64,000 nt of DNA from Lumbricus terrestris (taxonomy: Eukaryota > Annelida > Clitellata > Crassiclitellata > Lumbricidae), in the NCBI GenBank assembly GCA_949752735.1, contig OX457036.1:12177607-12241606 (forward strand). The letters are read 5' to 3'. Each line of letters starts with the position of its first letter. Positions within the stretch are counted from its first letter, which is position 1. Shown here piece after piece: positions 1 to 11,021 of this stretch. The notes under the pieces were generated by a model that was given only the letters and a program-made list of their open reading frames with translations, searched no databases and had not been told where the DNA came from. A program made the position numbers and the translations under genes.

Positions 1-997
1 ACCAATCAACAAGTCGAATGTTTTATATAAAAATAATATTAGCATATGAATATTAATATATGTCAACATGTACAGCACACAAAACCTTTCTCTAAGGGTT
101 TGGGGTAATGTTTGATTTAACACAATCTTCTATTAAATAGCCTTACCTAAAACCAGTACTGATTACAGTAATTTGAGGGATATAATTTTAATATCTACCC
201 TCCCGCGTTGAATTCTTTAGTTCTTGTAGTCATTCACCACCGGCCAGTCTTCATCTTACTCTCATCAATGGCTGATCTCCAGGCTGTTGGCATCTTTTCT
301 CCTTTGTGGATAATTGTCGGACTTTTCTTCTCGAATGTTGAATTTCTTTGCGGTCGCTGCTTACGGTTTGAACAGTTCCTGTTCCTTATCGTATTTACCA
401 ACTACTGCGACTTTCATTTACAGTTCGAAGTAGTCTCTGTAGATTATTTATCGCTTCGCAATGTCACGAGATGTAACTTCGTTGATCAATTGTATACGCT
501 GTATAACTGCAACGCATACACGCTCTTACCGGTAAGTTAAAGCGCTATATCGATCGTTCGTTACGCTCGTTGACCTTCAATATAGTCCACACCTTAGGAC
601 ACTAAGCGTTCGTTATTCGGCTTCCAATCGTCCCGAATATCACGAAATCACACGGTAATGTCCGACTACAATTACCAACATCTTGCGATCGCTCAAACCT
701 CCGCCATTACGTCCTTCTTCTTCAGCCTCCCTGATGCTCTTTGCGCAGGCGTAGCAGACGATCCTTTTGTTCGCCTCCCATTGGCTGACTGACCGAATGT
801 TGCTATATCTCGAAATGTTTGCCCCTGTTTAATATATATTTTTGCCCCTAAGTACTGGTTCTAGTACTGGTTAATTAATTAAACAGAGCAATGTGAAAGT
901 TCTGAATCAAATCATTAATTAATCATTAACTAGGGCCTCTTCCTAACTTAACATGTGTAATTAACATTCAACAATATGTATAGCAGGGTAAGAACGT
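1..997. other. No gene identified
   Basis: This A+T-rich stretch contains one 110-codon open frame (208-540, plus) with no recognisable motif. It shows no similarity by eye to the LTR at 5348-5950, so the 5' LTR of the downstream retrotransposon is not here. A pyrimidine-rich block lies near 200-240. Confidence 0.5.
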
Positions 998-1434
998 ATG
1001 GGTGGGATCAAGGATATCGCTACAGGAGCGACAGTAGAAGAAATTGGCAGAGTACATTTGCAATGTGTGGCTGGAGAACCCATTCCAGCTAAGTTGGTGA
1101 AAATAGAAGTGCGGATGAGTGGTCATAACGTACACGAAGGAGGAGATTTGAAGGACAAGGGAGTAAATATCGCGCCATATTTAACCTTGGTATGTGCCAG
1201 CATTCCAGCAGTCTTGTGCAAAGATAACAAAGAAAAGTTCTTGCTGCATCCAGAAATAATTGCAGAACTGAAAGAGGTTCCACCAGTGAGTATATTGCAA
1301 GGAGAATTGCAAGCGAATGTGACTACGAGAGCACAAAGTCGGAGAAGAGAAGTGGAAGAAGGAGAAGAGGAACAGCTAAATGAAAGTTTGCTAGACGATG
1401 ACACAGAAAGCGATGATGAACAAAGCGTTCAAGA
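998..1434 (+). pseudogene. pol: pol N-terminal remnant (linker upstream of integrase)
   Basis: This is the left part of the broken pol frame, about 145 codons from an ATG at 998 to the hAT insertion. It contains VTTRAQSRRRE followed by an acidic stretch, which resembles the linker between protease and the next pol domain in gypsy elements. I see no D-T/S-G protease active site, so the protease is missing or lies further upstream and is lost. The open frame continues to 1552 only by reading into the inserted element. Removing the 894-bp insert and one 8-bp duplication (902 bp) puts this frame in register with the frame at 2329-5232, which argues that both were one coding sequence. Confidence 0.7.
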
Positions 1435-2328
1435 TAGGGCTGCCAACCGTCCCGGATTTGCCGGGACAGTCCCGGAATCGACCCTGTGCGTCCCGTGTCC
1501 CGGATTGATCTCAAATAATTGTCCCGGAATTTGGTCAAAGAGATCCACATAGAAAAATTATTGTTCCTATTAATTTTTGCTTAGGCTACTAAACTCAGCC
1601 ATCTGTAGGATGATTTTTACGTTCTGCTCTCTATCAGATCTATATATATAGCTTACGTTATATATACATTACATTACGTTGTTGGCTGTATATCGGGAGT
1701 TAAATTCTTCAAATTCTTTATAAATCACTGACACTCGGTTTAGCATATTGTGTCCAGTTTTAATGCTTTTTGCGAGAGAGCGTTCAGCATTATGAACAAT
1801 CTGTTGTCTAACAATCGCAATTACCTGATAACCGAGAGTTCACCGAACTTATTAAAGCACAACTGTTAGCATGACATGTGCTTATTTCTGCGACTTTGTG
1901 CCCAGTGTTCTGGAACTGCTTAACACACTGTGTAGGCCCTATAATATATTGATTATAGGCCCTTAGTTTAATATAAATTCTGCTCTCCGGTCGCAGACCT
2001 ATATTATGAGGCTATGAGCCTACGATACCTACGAAATTCCCTCAATTTGGGCTCATAATCCTTACTCTGATGAGCCTAGGTGACTGGAGTTTGAAATGCT
2101 TCTTCGTGAGGTTGATTCTTGTCTTAAATTTAAACGATAAAATTATGTCTTTTGATGATTTGTCTGAAATTATTAAGGATTTTTTAGTAGACTGTAGATG
2201 TAGATTCTATACTGGACTGACACAACATTTGCTACCTCATGCGCTTCTGTGGATTTTGTAAATTGGTAATGGCACATCGAGTGGCTGAAGGCGTCCCGGA
2301 ATGGCAAAATCAAAAGTTGGCAGCCCTA
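1435..2328. mobile_element. Non-autonomous hAT-type element inserted in pol
   Basis: The ends are perfect 13-bp inverted repeats, TAGGGCTGCCAAC at 1435-1447 and its complement at 2316-2328. They are flanked by a perfect 8-bp duplication GTTCAAGA (1427-1434 and 2329-2336), the duplication size of hAT transposons. Just inside the left end the motif GTCCCGGA or close variants recurs about five times (1449-1535), with one copy near the right end; such subterminal repeats are often transposase-binding sites. There is no transposase frame. The ATG at 2239 and about 30 codons that extend the downstream frame belong to this element, not to pol. Confidence 0.92.
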
Positions 2329-5232
2329 GTTCAAGAAGAAGAAGAAGGAGTAACATCCGGGAGCAATGAAATTGAAGAAGAGATGGTTGCATGTGAACGT
2401 GATGATTATGATGATTCTGGAAGTGATAGTGAAATGGACACGAGTATGAGAGATTTGTTTGCCGAGAATACGAGTGATGAAAGACAATTGGCAGACGCAA
2501 AGAAATTTGAAGAGCAGCAGAGAAATGACGAGTCACTGAAGTCGTGGTGGAAGATAGCTGAAGACAAAGGATCTGAGTTTAGTGTGGTGAATGGGTTGAT
2601 GTATAAGAAGCATCAAATGTTGGACCAGTTGGTGTATCAGTTGGTGTTGCCGAAGGAAAGAAGAATTCAGGTGATGGAATTGGCGCACGAGTCAGTATTT
2701 GGCGGACACTTGGGAGAAGAGAAGACAAGAGAACGTATCAAATTGTCCTTTGTGTGGCCAAGGATGCGTAGAGATGTGGTGAAATTCTGCAAGTCTTGTG
2801 AGAAGTGTCAGTTGAAAGCACGAAGTTTGGTGATGGATCGAGTACCGATTACGCCAATACCAAGGGAGGATGTGCCGTTCAGAAGAATGACAATGGACGT
2901 CGTAGGACCAATCGAACCGACGTCAGCAGCAGGGCATAAGTATTGCTTGTGCATCGTAGACTCATGTACAAGATGGCCGACAATCTTCTTGATGAAGTCA
3001 TTGACTGCTAAGGCTGTATGCGAAGCTCTGATGAAGTTGTTCATGGATGTGGGAGTTCCGTCAGTGATAACGAGTGATAGAGGAACGAATTTTACAGCCA
3101 GTCTAACGAGAGAATTTCTGAAATTGATGGGGTGTTGTCCTCGATTCGATTCGCCAGGACATCCAGAAGCGGCCGGATTAGTGGAGAGATGGAATCAAAC
3201 GTTCAAGAAGATGGTTCATCATGTCATTGTGGAAAATCCGAGACAGTGGCATAAAATCATTCCATTTACAGTCTGGGCATTGAGAGAAGTGCCTAATGCA
3301 ACTACAGGAGTGGCACCGTATCTGCTGGTCTATGGAAAGTTGCCGAGAGGGCCACTAACCATTCTTAAAGAAAGCTGGACCAAAGAGATAAATCTACCAC
3401 CGAACATTGGAGTACAACCGGCAAAATACTTGAAGAATTTAAGAGCAGACATGGAAAAGGCCTTGACATTCGCCGAGAGCTGTGCTGAAGAAAAGCAAAA
3501 ACAATACGCCAGTCAATATAACAAAAGAGCAAAAGATAAAGAATTCGAACCAGGAGAAAACGTCATCGTGCTGTATCCAACGTCAACCAATAAATTGATC
3601 TCACGATGGCATGGTCCATGCACGGTTTTGCAAAGAAGATCCAAATATTCGTATCTCGTGGACATGATGGAAAACGGTCGACGGATTATTCATGCCAACA
3701 AGATGAGGAAGTTCATTACGAGAACATTGTCTTGTGGTCTGATCGTGGAAGAGGATGACGAATTTGGATCAGTGGTAGAAATACCGCTGAAAGAAGACTA
3801 TTCAGAGACAAAACAGAAATCACTCCAATTGGATTATGAACAAATTGGACATCTTACGAGCGAACAGCAGAAACAATTACTTGATGTACTGAATCGTTAT
3901 GCAGACAGATTTTCGGACAAACCGGGACTATGTACATTAGTAGAACATGAAGTGGTGTTGAAACCAGACTTTCGAGAAAAAGAATTCATGGCATATCGAA
4001 TACCACTAATATACCGGGCAGAAGTGGAAAGACAAATACAAGAGATGCTGAAAGAAAACATCATTCAACCATCGTCAAGCAGAATGGCAAGTCCACTTGT
4101 CATTGTCAAAAAGAAGGATGGATCCTTGAGATTGGCTTGTGACTACAGATACATTAACTCTTTTACTGAGAACTGCAGATATCCTATGCCAATCGTCAGT
4201 GATGTCTTGAGCAAAGTCGGAAAATCCAAGTTTATTTCCGTTATGGACTGTCGCAGTGCCTATTGGACTTGTCCTGTGAAAAAGAGTGATCAATGGAAGA
4301 CTGCGTTTGTTACACATAATGGACTGTACGAATTTACGCGTGTTCCTTTTGGAATGATTAACTCTGGACGGACTTTTGTAAAAGCGATAAATATGATTTT
4401 GCAACCGATGCATGATTTCACAGAACCTTATGTTGATGACATTGCAGTGCATTCTAATGATTGGGACATTCATTTAAGGCATTTGGAATTATTTTTGAAA
4501 CAAATTAGACTGCATAATGTAACGTTGAACTTGAAGAAATGTGTGTTTGGTAAGAGTGAAGTGAAGTTCATCGGTCACCTTATAGGATCAGGGAAGAAGA
4601 TGATGAATCCAGATAGGATTGACAGTTTGATTAATTTGAAGAAACCTGAAACCAGGAAGGAAGTGAAACAGGTCTTAGGATTTTTTGGGTTTTACAGACA
4701 GTTTATTTGTAATTTTGCTGAAATTGCTAAACCATTGACAGACTTAACCAGCAAGAAAGTACCTGAGAACATTGTTTGGACTGATGCACATCAGAAATCC
4801 TTTGATTCACTTAAACAGATTGTCTTGTCAAATGTGGTTTTATATATGTTTGAGGTTGGTAAACCTTTTAATTTGTACTGTGATAGCAGTGATTTTGCTG
4901 TGGGAGCTGTCCTATCACAGGTGGACAATGAAGGGATAGAACGTCCCGTTTCCTTTATAAGTCAGAAGCTGACAGATACCCAGAGGAGATGGGCGACGAT
5001 TGAGAAGGAAGCCTATGCAATCATATGGGCTTTAAATAAGTTGAAAGAAATTCTTATTGGTTCTAAAATCAATGTGTTTACAGACCATAATCCTTTAGTT
5101 TACTTGACTGAATCAATGTCGAAATCTGCTAAGTTAGTCAGATGGTCATTATCATTACAAAATTTTGACATTCTGTTGAACTATAAGAAAGGTAAATTGA
5201 ATGTAGTAGCTGATTGTTTATCTAGATTATAG
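2329..5232 (+). pseudogene. pol: Gmr1-like pol: integrase, reverse transcriptase, RNase H
   Basis: This pol segment integrates and copies the retrotransposon. An HHCC zinc-binding domain lies at about 2689-2815. The integrase core has catalytic Asp at 2896, Asp at 3076 (in SDRGTNF) and Glu at 3184, a D-E spacing of 35 residues. A GPY/F-like module (WHGPCTVLQRRSKYSYLV) is at about 3607-3666. Reverse transcriptase spans about 3985-4740 with MDCRSAYW near 4240 and YVDD at 4429-4440. RNase H spans about 4860-5229 with CDSSD, IEKEAYA, TDHNPL and ADCLSRL. All these catalytic residues are present and no stop interrupts 2329-5232, so decay is light. The protein is still broken because its N-terminal part is separated by the hAT insertion. 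The current ATG at 2239 is inside that insert. Confidence 0.88.
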
Positions 5233-5326
5233 CGTAAGATATTTTATGATGTTATATATATATTGGACTGTTTGCATTGTTTAGTTAAGGTACGTTCGCT
5301 AATTTTTAAAGATAATTAGCTCTCTT

Positions 5327-5344
5327 TAAAAGAAAGGAAAGAGG
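5327..5344 (+). promoter_or_regulatory. Polypurine tract (plus-strand primer)
   Basis: This purine run (AAAAGAAAGGAAAGAGG core) lies just upstream of the inferred LTR start at 5348. Its position and composition fit the second-strand primer of an LTR retrotransposon. Confidence 0.7.
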
Positions 5345-5347
5345 TAA

Positions 5348-5490
5348 TGTGAGCTAATTTTGTATAGCGTATAGTGATCAGCTAATTGTTGAGCGTACGG
5401 ATAGGCCAGCTCAAGGTCAGCTAATTGTTGAGTGTACAGACAGACAGGCCAGGTGGCTGAGTGGCGGGAAAGCGCCGCTGCGCGTCGTCG

Positions 5491-5531
<41 letters not shown>

Positions 5532-5950
5532 GGCAGAGAGAAGGACAGTGCGACCGAAGAGAGAGTGTACGCTGAGAGTGAGATAAGTTGTAGAAGGAGT
5601 GTGAGTCGTGTGTAGAAGACGTTAGAGTAATAATATAATAAGATGGCGTTTCTGTCGTGCAATTGAATTGTTTATCGTCGTTGATGCATTGTTGTGTTGT
5701 TTGTGAATATTGGAAATCGAAGAAGAAAATACAAGAAACTGATCTTTGTTGTAAGAGAACAAGTTTAAGAACTTTAGACACTTATAACCTAGCCATAGCT
5801 ACCGCAGTACAGTGAATAGGTTAGGCCTAGGCTGCGCTGCAGAACTACAGAAGAGACTGGAAAATCGTGGGTGATTGTGGAAGATCACACTGAGGGTTAA
5901 GTTAAAACAGAACTCGATGCTGCTGACAAAACTACGGTTTTCCAAATACA
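5348..5950 (+). repeat. 3' LTR (right edge estimated)
   Basis: The sequence starts TGTGAGCTAATTTTG directly after the polypurine tract and may end at CAAATACA near 5950, giving TG...CA ends and about 600 bp. It contains an (AG)n run at 5493-5523 and a repeated CAGCTAATTGTTGAG motif near 5379 and 5418. The right end is uncertain because the 5' LTR is absent. Confidence 0.55.
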
Positions 5951-6049
5951 ACTGTCTATGTACGAGTTAGCGCTCATGCTTTAAAGCATGACCGATTCGA
6001 AAAAGTGCTAGGAAAATGCGCTAAAAACGAAAGCATCACTAACAAACAA

Positions 6050-7600
6050 AGATTAAACTGATTGTTCTGTACTTTACGATTGGCCGGCGGCTGCACTTAT
6101 GTGGGTCCAACCGAGCAGATTCCGATTTGAGAGACTGCACATGTGTGGACGACCGTTGCATCCCACGTAAGATTTTTTTCTCTTGTCCACAGTATGAGGA
6201 AGGTTCCTTCATATATTTTGCCATCCGATCGAAAAGCTGGTACCTTGCCACTGAGGGTATCAACTCTTGAGCAGGGTGCGTCATATGATGTCATTACTGA
6301 CATGGTGACCAGAGTTCACCCATAATTTATGTCCTCCTGCACAAGGAGCCATGATGACCCTCCGAGTCGACCAAGCCCCCAAATTGACACGTACGAATGG
6401 TGCGCAAGGTAAAACCAAGACAGAAGCCAATCGCCACCCGGAGTGCCTCCTTGTCAAGGGCCAGACCGCATGTGGCAACCGGCAGAGCCATTAACCGGTC
6501 CGCCGAATGTTGGCTCCTTATAGCAGCGAGTGTATACTATAGCCCGCTGGATACCAAACGCGCTACGCCCAATTTCGGCTCTATCCCTTTCAATTAAAGG
6601 CTGGTCCCAAATGCTCTGTCTAATCGGTTGGAGCACACTGCCGACCGAGCACACTGTGGTCAGCAGTGTGTTTTCGTGCGCTCAGTAGCTCAGTTATAAA
6701 TAGATCGTTTCGCCGCGCAGGCGGCGAGAATGGCTGCCTGGAGCCCGAGAGTCGATGCGGATGGAACTAAATGAGTCGAAGCAGCCAAGGAAACGACTCC
6801 AAGTGAGCCGAGGCCACCGCGTATGATGGGAAGCACGGCCCCAACCATTGAATGTCGTTCATGGTGCAGCTTGCAATTGACTCCAGATCCGAGCTCATCA
6901 GCCATCCAGCATCCCAAGGGCTGTATGGTCAGAACAAGGGGAGCAACGAACGATGTAGCCAACCTTCGACGCGCCAAATGATGAACGAAGCAAGATAAAA
7001 GAGTTTTGAGTTAGTAACTGTCAAAGACTCTCCAGAGCCCTTTGGAGCACGTCACATTGGGCAGCCATTCAGCGTTCCATCCATGAAAGGCGGGCCCCAG
7101 TAATGTTAACATATCAGCATCGACTTGGGCATTTCCAGACAGGGGCGGCGGAAAAATAAAGTTGGCATCTGGCACAAAGACCTTACATTTGCTGGAATTG
7201 AGATTGAGACTCAAAGATGGACCAGGCCCTTCGACTATCAACACATCTCTATCCAAAGTCTCCATAATCCTTCCAAATGTCTAGACAGCCGATCATAAGG
7301 TTGGAACCGAGCCACCAAAACGTAGGTTGAAGTAGTAAACTGAAAATACGGGGGTCCAGCTGTTGCCGCACCATTCGTGATGATCGTGAAAGATATCCAA
7401 ATCACAGAATGGGCGAAACCCAGTAGGCCTGATGAACGAATGGATAGATTTGAGGAATGGTCCGAAAACCAAGTCCAGTATGACGTCGCGCCTTAAGGTA
7501 TTGAAAGCGTTGGTGAAATCTCGCTACGCCGAAACCTGATCAATGCGCATCCCATTGACGAAAACGATGCGTCGCATTGACCGCGACTTCGCAACCACCA
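6050..7600 (-). pseudogene. Retrotransposon reverse transcriptase with C-terminal Cys/His-DGKxPDG domain, copy 1
   Basis: Read on the minus strand, fragments of one polyprotein appear in order but in shifting frames. DFTNAFN-RRD (RT palm) is at about 7500 and SLNLNSSKCKVF at about 7200. IRGGLGSLGVVSLA is at about 6835-6790 and a WDQPLIERDRA stretch near 6600. LDKEALRVAIGF with a degraded Cys/His cluster ending GHHGSLCRR is at about 6460-6330. FRSDGK...TWDATVVHTCA is at about 6240-6130. I recognise this as a widespread invertebrate retroelement protein. I infer that the Cys/His cluster plus DGKxPDG and WDAT resembles the R2-type restriction-like endonuclease (CCHC, then PD...D). The segment with HDALFLLRN in relatives is missing between 7011 and 6977. 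Many frameshifts make it a pseudogene. Confidence 0.7.
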
Positions 7601-7663
7601 TGCACCCCAATACCCAACTGGAGCGGAGCGAATTGCGATGAAAGTTTATCCACTGCATAATAA

Positions 7664-8045
7664 TTACGATTGTAGCCTAAGTGCATCGGGTGGAAAGGGC
7701 AGCTGCTCAATGTATGGCAGCCTCGTCGCGTTGAGCAAGTACCTCAACAGAATGAGATCATCATGCGTGGAAATGCTTGGTAGTTTCTCCGCTTTAATTT
7801 CAACCGTGCGAGATTCCAAGGCCCCTCCAGCGTTCCTCGGCTCGACAGAGACGCTCCAAGAGCGAAACATTCGAGGGGTTAGTCTTTATAAAGAGTCCCA
7901 TTTGGAGTTTGACCTCTGCGATGCTGGGAGAATTCGAGATTATCTCGCATTTTGAGCGGTTAAGGTTTGAGCGGTTAAACCGAGATCTTTTCATTTCAAT
8001 CCCAGTTATTGTGCAACGTCTTCGGCTACCACTCTCGCTCTGCAC
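7664..8045 (-). pseudogene. Same RT family, separate palm/thumb fragment
   Basis: On the minus strand this piece carries NLNRSKCEIISNS near 7950 and STHDDLILLRYLLNATRLPY near 7760, the RT region after the catalytic aspartates and the thumb. Because it repeats the KCE/KCK motif already present at about 7200, it is a second copy or a duplicated block rather than part of the 6050-7600 copy. At least one frameshift lies between the two motifs. Confidence 0.6.
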
Positions 8046-8606
8046 CAGAGAAAGATCATCGAGAAAGCGAAGAGTAAGCGGCGATGATACTCAACTAAAA
8101 TGGGTTGAAGGAGGTAGAGAAAACATCAGAGGGCAAAGCGAGTCGTACAATAGGGTGAAGGCGTCATATTTAATATTCGATGGTTTGCGTAGGCCAAAAA
8201 CCACTAAGGAGCGTGTTCAGGAAGTATTGAGTCAAGTAATAGCAGCATTTGGTCTCTGAAGATAAACCTGGGAGTGACTTTGGTCAGCCATTCTGACCCC
8301 ACCTGACCCTGAAGTGACATGGGGTCGACTTGAAGTCGGCGACTTGGAGCCAAAACGGCTTGGCCCGACTTTGCAGAAAAACAACAAACATCCGACTTGG
8401 AGTCGACTTCTGACATGGTAATAACATTAGCGAGGCCTACGATATCCAATATGGGGGAGGGGGCGTTTTGCACCGCTTGGTGCTACCATGTGAGAATGCC
8501 TACATTATAAAATTGATACATCAAAGTCACATTTATTGTGCACAGTTATTCGATAACTGGTATACTTTAAACATAAAAAATTATAGCCTATTTGTATTAG
8601 GTCTAA
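8046..8606. other. No gene identified
   Basis: I see no recognisable coding sequence. A short local motif, GACTT(GA/GG)AGTCG, recurs around 8325-8410. Confidence 0.5.
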
Positions 8607-9605
8607 TTGGCATTCTCAATGCTACAAACTTTCAGTGCGGTAAGGGTGGACGGAGAGCTGTCGGAATGGTTTAAAACTATTGTGGGAGTGTTGCAGGGAT
8701 GCGTTTTGTCGCCACTGTTATTCAACATATTTCTGGAACTAATCATGGCTATGGCATTGGATGGAACAGAGGAAGGAGCAGTGATCGGAGGACAGACTAT
8801 AAGGGACCTGAGGTTTGCGGATGATATCGCCCTTCTGGCGAAGCAAGCAAATGGACTACAAGAGTCACTAACTAAAGTGGTTCAATTGAGTCGGGAAATG
8901 GGAATGAGTATAAATGTACTAAAAACGGAAAGCCAGTTCCTTGGAAGGGGCAACATCAAATTTCAGTTAGAAGCAGATGGACACCAACTAGAACAGGCGG
9001 AGAGCTTCGTGTATATGGGGGAACCATTAGCACAAATGGAGAATCTGAAAAAGATGTGGACAGAAGAATTGGGATAGCCAGAGGAATACTACAGGTGCTG
9101 GGTAAGGTTTGGAGCTCGAAGGAAATAGGAAAAGCCACAAAAGTTCAGATGTATGACACATTGGTGCTGAGTGCATTGCTGTACAATTCGGAGACTTGGA
9201 CACTAAGGGAAGCACAGAAGCAGCGGCTGAGGGTGTTTGAAATGACGTGCCTAAGAAAGATAGAAGGTGTCACGAGAAGGGATAGAATAAGGAATACAGA
9301 GATATATAGCAGACTGAATATTCGGCATGATATAATACACAAAATCCAGAGCAAACGGCTACGCTACTTTGGCCATGTAACCAGAATGCGGGACGAGAGA
9401 CACCCAAAGATAGCGGTCAACGGATATGTGCATGGTAAAAGAAAAAGGGAAGACCAAAGAAGAGATGGTTCGACATGATACAAGAGGACTGTCGGGAGAT
9501 GGGTTTTTCCATACAAGAGGCTACACACAAAGCTCAAGAAAGAGAAAAGTGGAGATTTTCCATAGCTGGGCGGCTGTCACGTGCGAAAGCATCGTCAAAG
9601 CCATA
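8607..9605 (+). pseudogene. Non-LTR (LINE) reverse transcriptase, 5'-truncated
   Basis: This is the C-terminal half of a LINE reverse transcriptase. The first frame (to 9077) has GVLQGCVLSPLLFNIFLELI, then DLRFADDIALLAKQ; the catalytic FADD is intact. A frameshift near 9050 moves to the frame at 9056-9478, with LYNSETWTL, FEMTCLRKI and RYFGHVTRM, typical of the C-terminus of RTE-like or related LINEs. A second shift near 9470 gives WFDMIQEDCREMGF and then EREKWRFSIAGRLSRAKA, stopping near 9605. The clade name is tentative. It lies between two pieces of the Cys/His-DGKxPDG retroelement and may have inserted into it. Confidence 0.8.
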
Positions 9606-9814
9606 AGTCAAGTAAGTCATGCTACAAACTGGCAGCAGACTCTCACAAATAAACACGAAAAATGCATTTTATTTACAACAACAATAAATAAACCACAAAT
9701 ACACAAATGGCCTAATGATTATCTCGTTAGGGTGCAACTAAAGGATCACAGAACAGTCGAACTCTTCACTACATAGCGCATACCGGGGGACAGAGCGTGG
9801 AAAGAGCGTTTTCT

Positions 9815-10105
9815 TGAGCAGTGAGGCGGTTAGGGTTGCTGTACGATTCCGACTTGGTTTAGCTATCTGTGCATCACATCGATGCCATGCAGTGTGGCGA
9901 GATCGCGGACCCAGGTGGACATCATGGACTGGGAAGGGCAGCGCGACACGCTGCACTAAATGACATTATCTGGAGGGCCTTGTCGAAGGCGGATATTCCA
10001 AGTTCAAGAGAACCGTCAGGACTGAGCCACACCGATGGTAAAAGACCAGATGGAGCTACACTGTCACTGGTCCAATGGACAATAGGCAGATTCATTGCAT
10101 GGGAT
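9815..10105 (+). pseudogene. Inverted C-terminal segment of the Cys/His-DGKxPDG retroelement
   Basis: On the plus strand this reads EAVRVAVRFRLGLAICASHRC, then after a +1 shift ARHAALNDIIWRALSKADIP, GLSHTDGKRPDGATL and RFIAWDATAMTQAA. It is the terminal domain of the family seen at 6050-8045 (possible restriction-like endonuclease). The adjacent sequence from 10105 rightwards encodes, on the opposite strand, the part that should come immediately before it. The simplest reading is that this roughly 290-bp segment was inverted within one copy. Confidence 0.7.
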
Positions 10106-10480
10106 GCAACAGCAATGACCCAGGCCGCATGCAGCCAAAGGGATGGTTCCGAGCCAGTCTCCGGCGTGTGCAGCTGACAATGCTTGAAGTTTTGCCTGGC
10201 TCAGTGGATCAACGCATCCGGTCCAAATCTTCATCTTATCACTGTCGATAAGCGGTCGATCCCAGGTCTTCTGCTCTCTCTCGGGATCGGTTCCATCACT
10301 GTGGGAAGCGAGTCTTTGCGAGCTTCCATCATCTCCTCCCGGTATGCATCGCTTCACTCCTCCGCGACTGTAGGATGGCACCCACGAGTCCAACGGTCGA
10401 CGTAGCTGACGCCAAAATTAACAGGCTGATGAGGCCAGCATCGAAATCCGCCTGATCCCAAAGCCTCCATCTCTGATCGG
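10105..10480 (-). pseudogene. Cys/His-DGKxPDG retroelement, segment before the terminal domain
   Basis: Minus-strand translation gives TWDRPLIDSDKMKIW, then LSAAHAGDWLGTIPLAACGL, the conserved stretch that precedes LDxEAVRVAV in relatives. That continuation is found inverted at 9815-10105. Homology stops at CGL near 10120. Confidence 0.65.
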
Positions 10481-11021
10481 GAGCGAAACCTGCAACCACA
10501 GCAAGTCCGCAGCAGGCGTTTTTTTAGAAATATGTTATCGCTCTTACTTGGCAGAATTGTTAGAACTTATAACATTATTAAGTATTATTATCGTTTTGCC
10601 ATGATTAAGGCTTACTTGAATGCAGTTTTTCAGTTCGCCGCGAGGACCCTTGTTGCCTAACGGCACCGCACAGTTTCTAAAGAGCTTCTCCACTTTGTGA
10701 AAGAAGACAATAGCCTACTCTGGTAAAGCGCTTCAGAAAAAATGTTGCAAAAAGTTCATTAAGACATGTCGATTGCGTACAAATGTATAGCGCCCAGTAT
10801 GCAAACACTACCAACAATCAACAATGCTAGAAAACTCTACACAAAAATATCAAGTACTGCATTTTCCAGTAATTGCTTACAACTTATGCATATATGGATA
10901 TATAACTATATAGGCCTATGTTATATATATATATGTATATATTATTAACCTTTAGTAATTTAGTGCCTATAGTCTAGCGTCCCCAAAAATGGGATACCGC
11001 TCCAAAAATTCACATAACATT
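10481..11021. other. No gene identified
   Basis: A+T-rich sequence with a short TATATA run near 10920-10945. A block CTAGCGTCCCCAAAAATGGG near 10974 resembles one near 16507. Confidence 0.5.

Larger units (their letters stand above)
998..5950 (+). mobile_element. Gmr1-like Ty3/gypsy LTR retrotransposon, 5'-truncated
   Basis: This is a retrotransposon whose domains run zinc-binding integrase, integrase core, GPY/F, reverse transcriptase, RNase H, polypurine tract, 3' LTR. The protein motifs are Ty3/gypsy type, but integrase precedes reverse transcriptase, as in Ty1/copia. That combination defines the Gmr1 group described from deuterostomes. No gag, no clear protease active site and no 5' LTR are visible; an in-frame TAA sits at 989-991 just before the first ATG, so the left part seems lost. 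A hAT-type element at 1435-2328 interrupts pol. The right boundary near 5950 is an estimate because there is no second LTR to compare. Confidence 0.85.

Noticed and set aside
208..540. 110-codon frame near the left edge
   Set aside because: No motif, no neighbours and no supporting signal.
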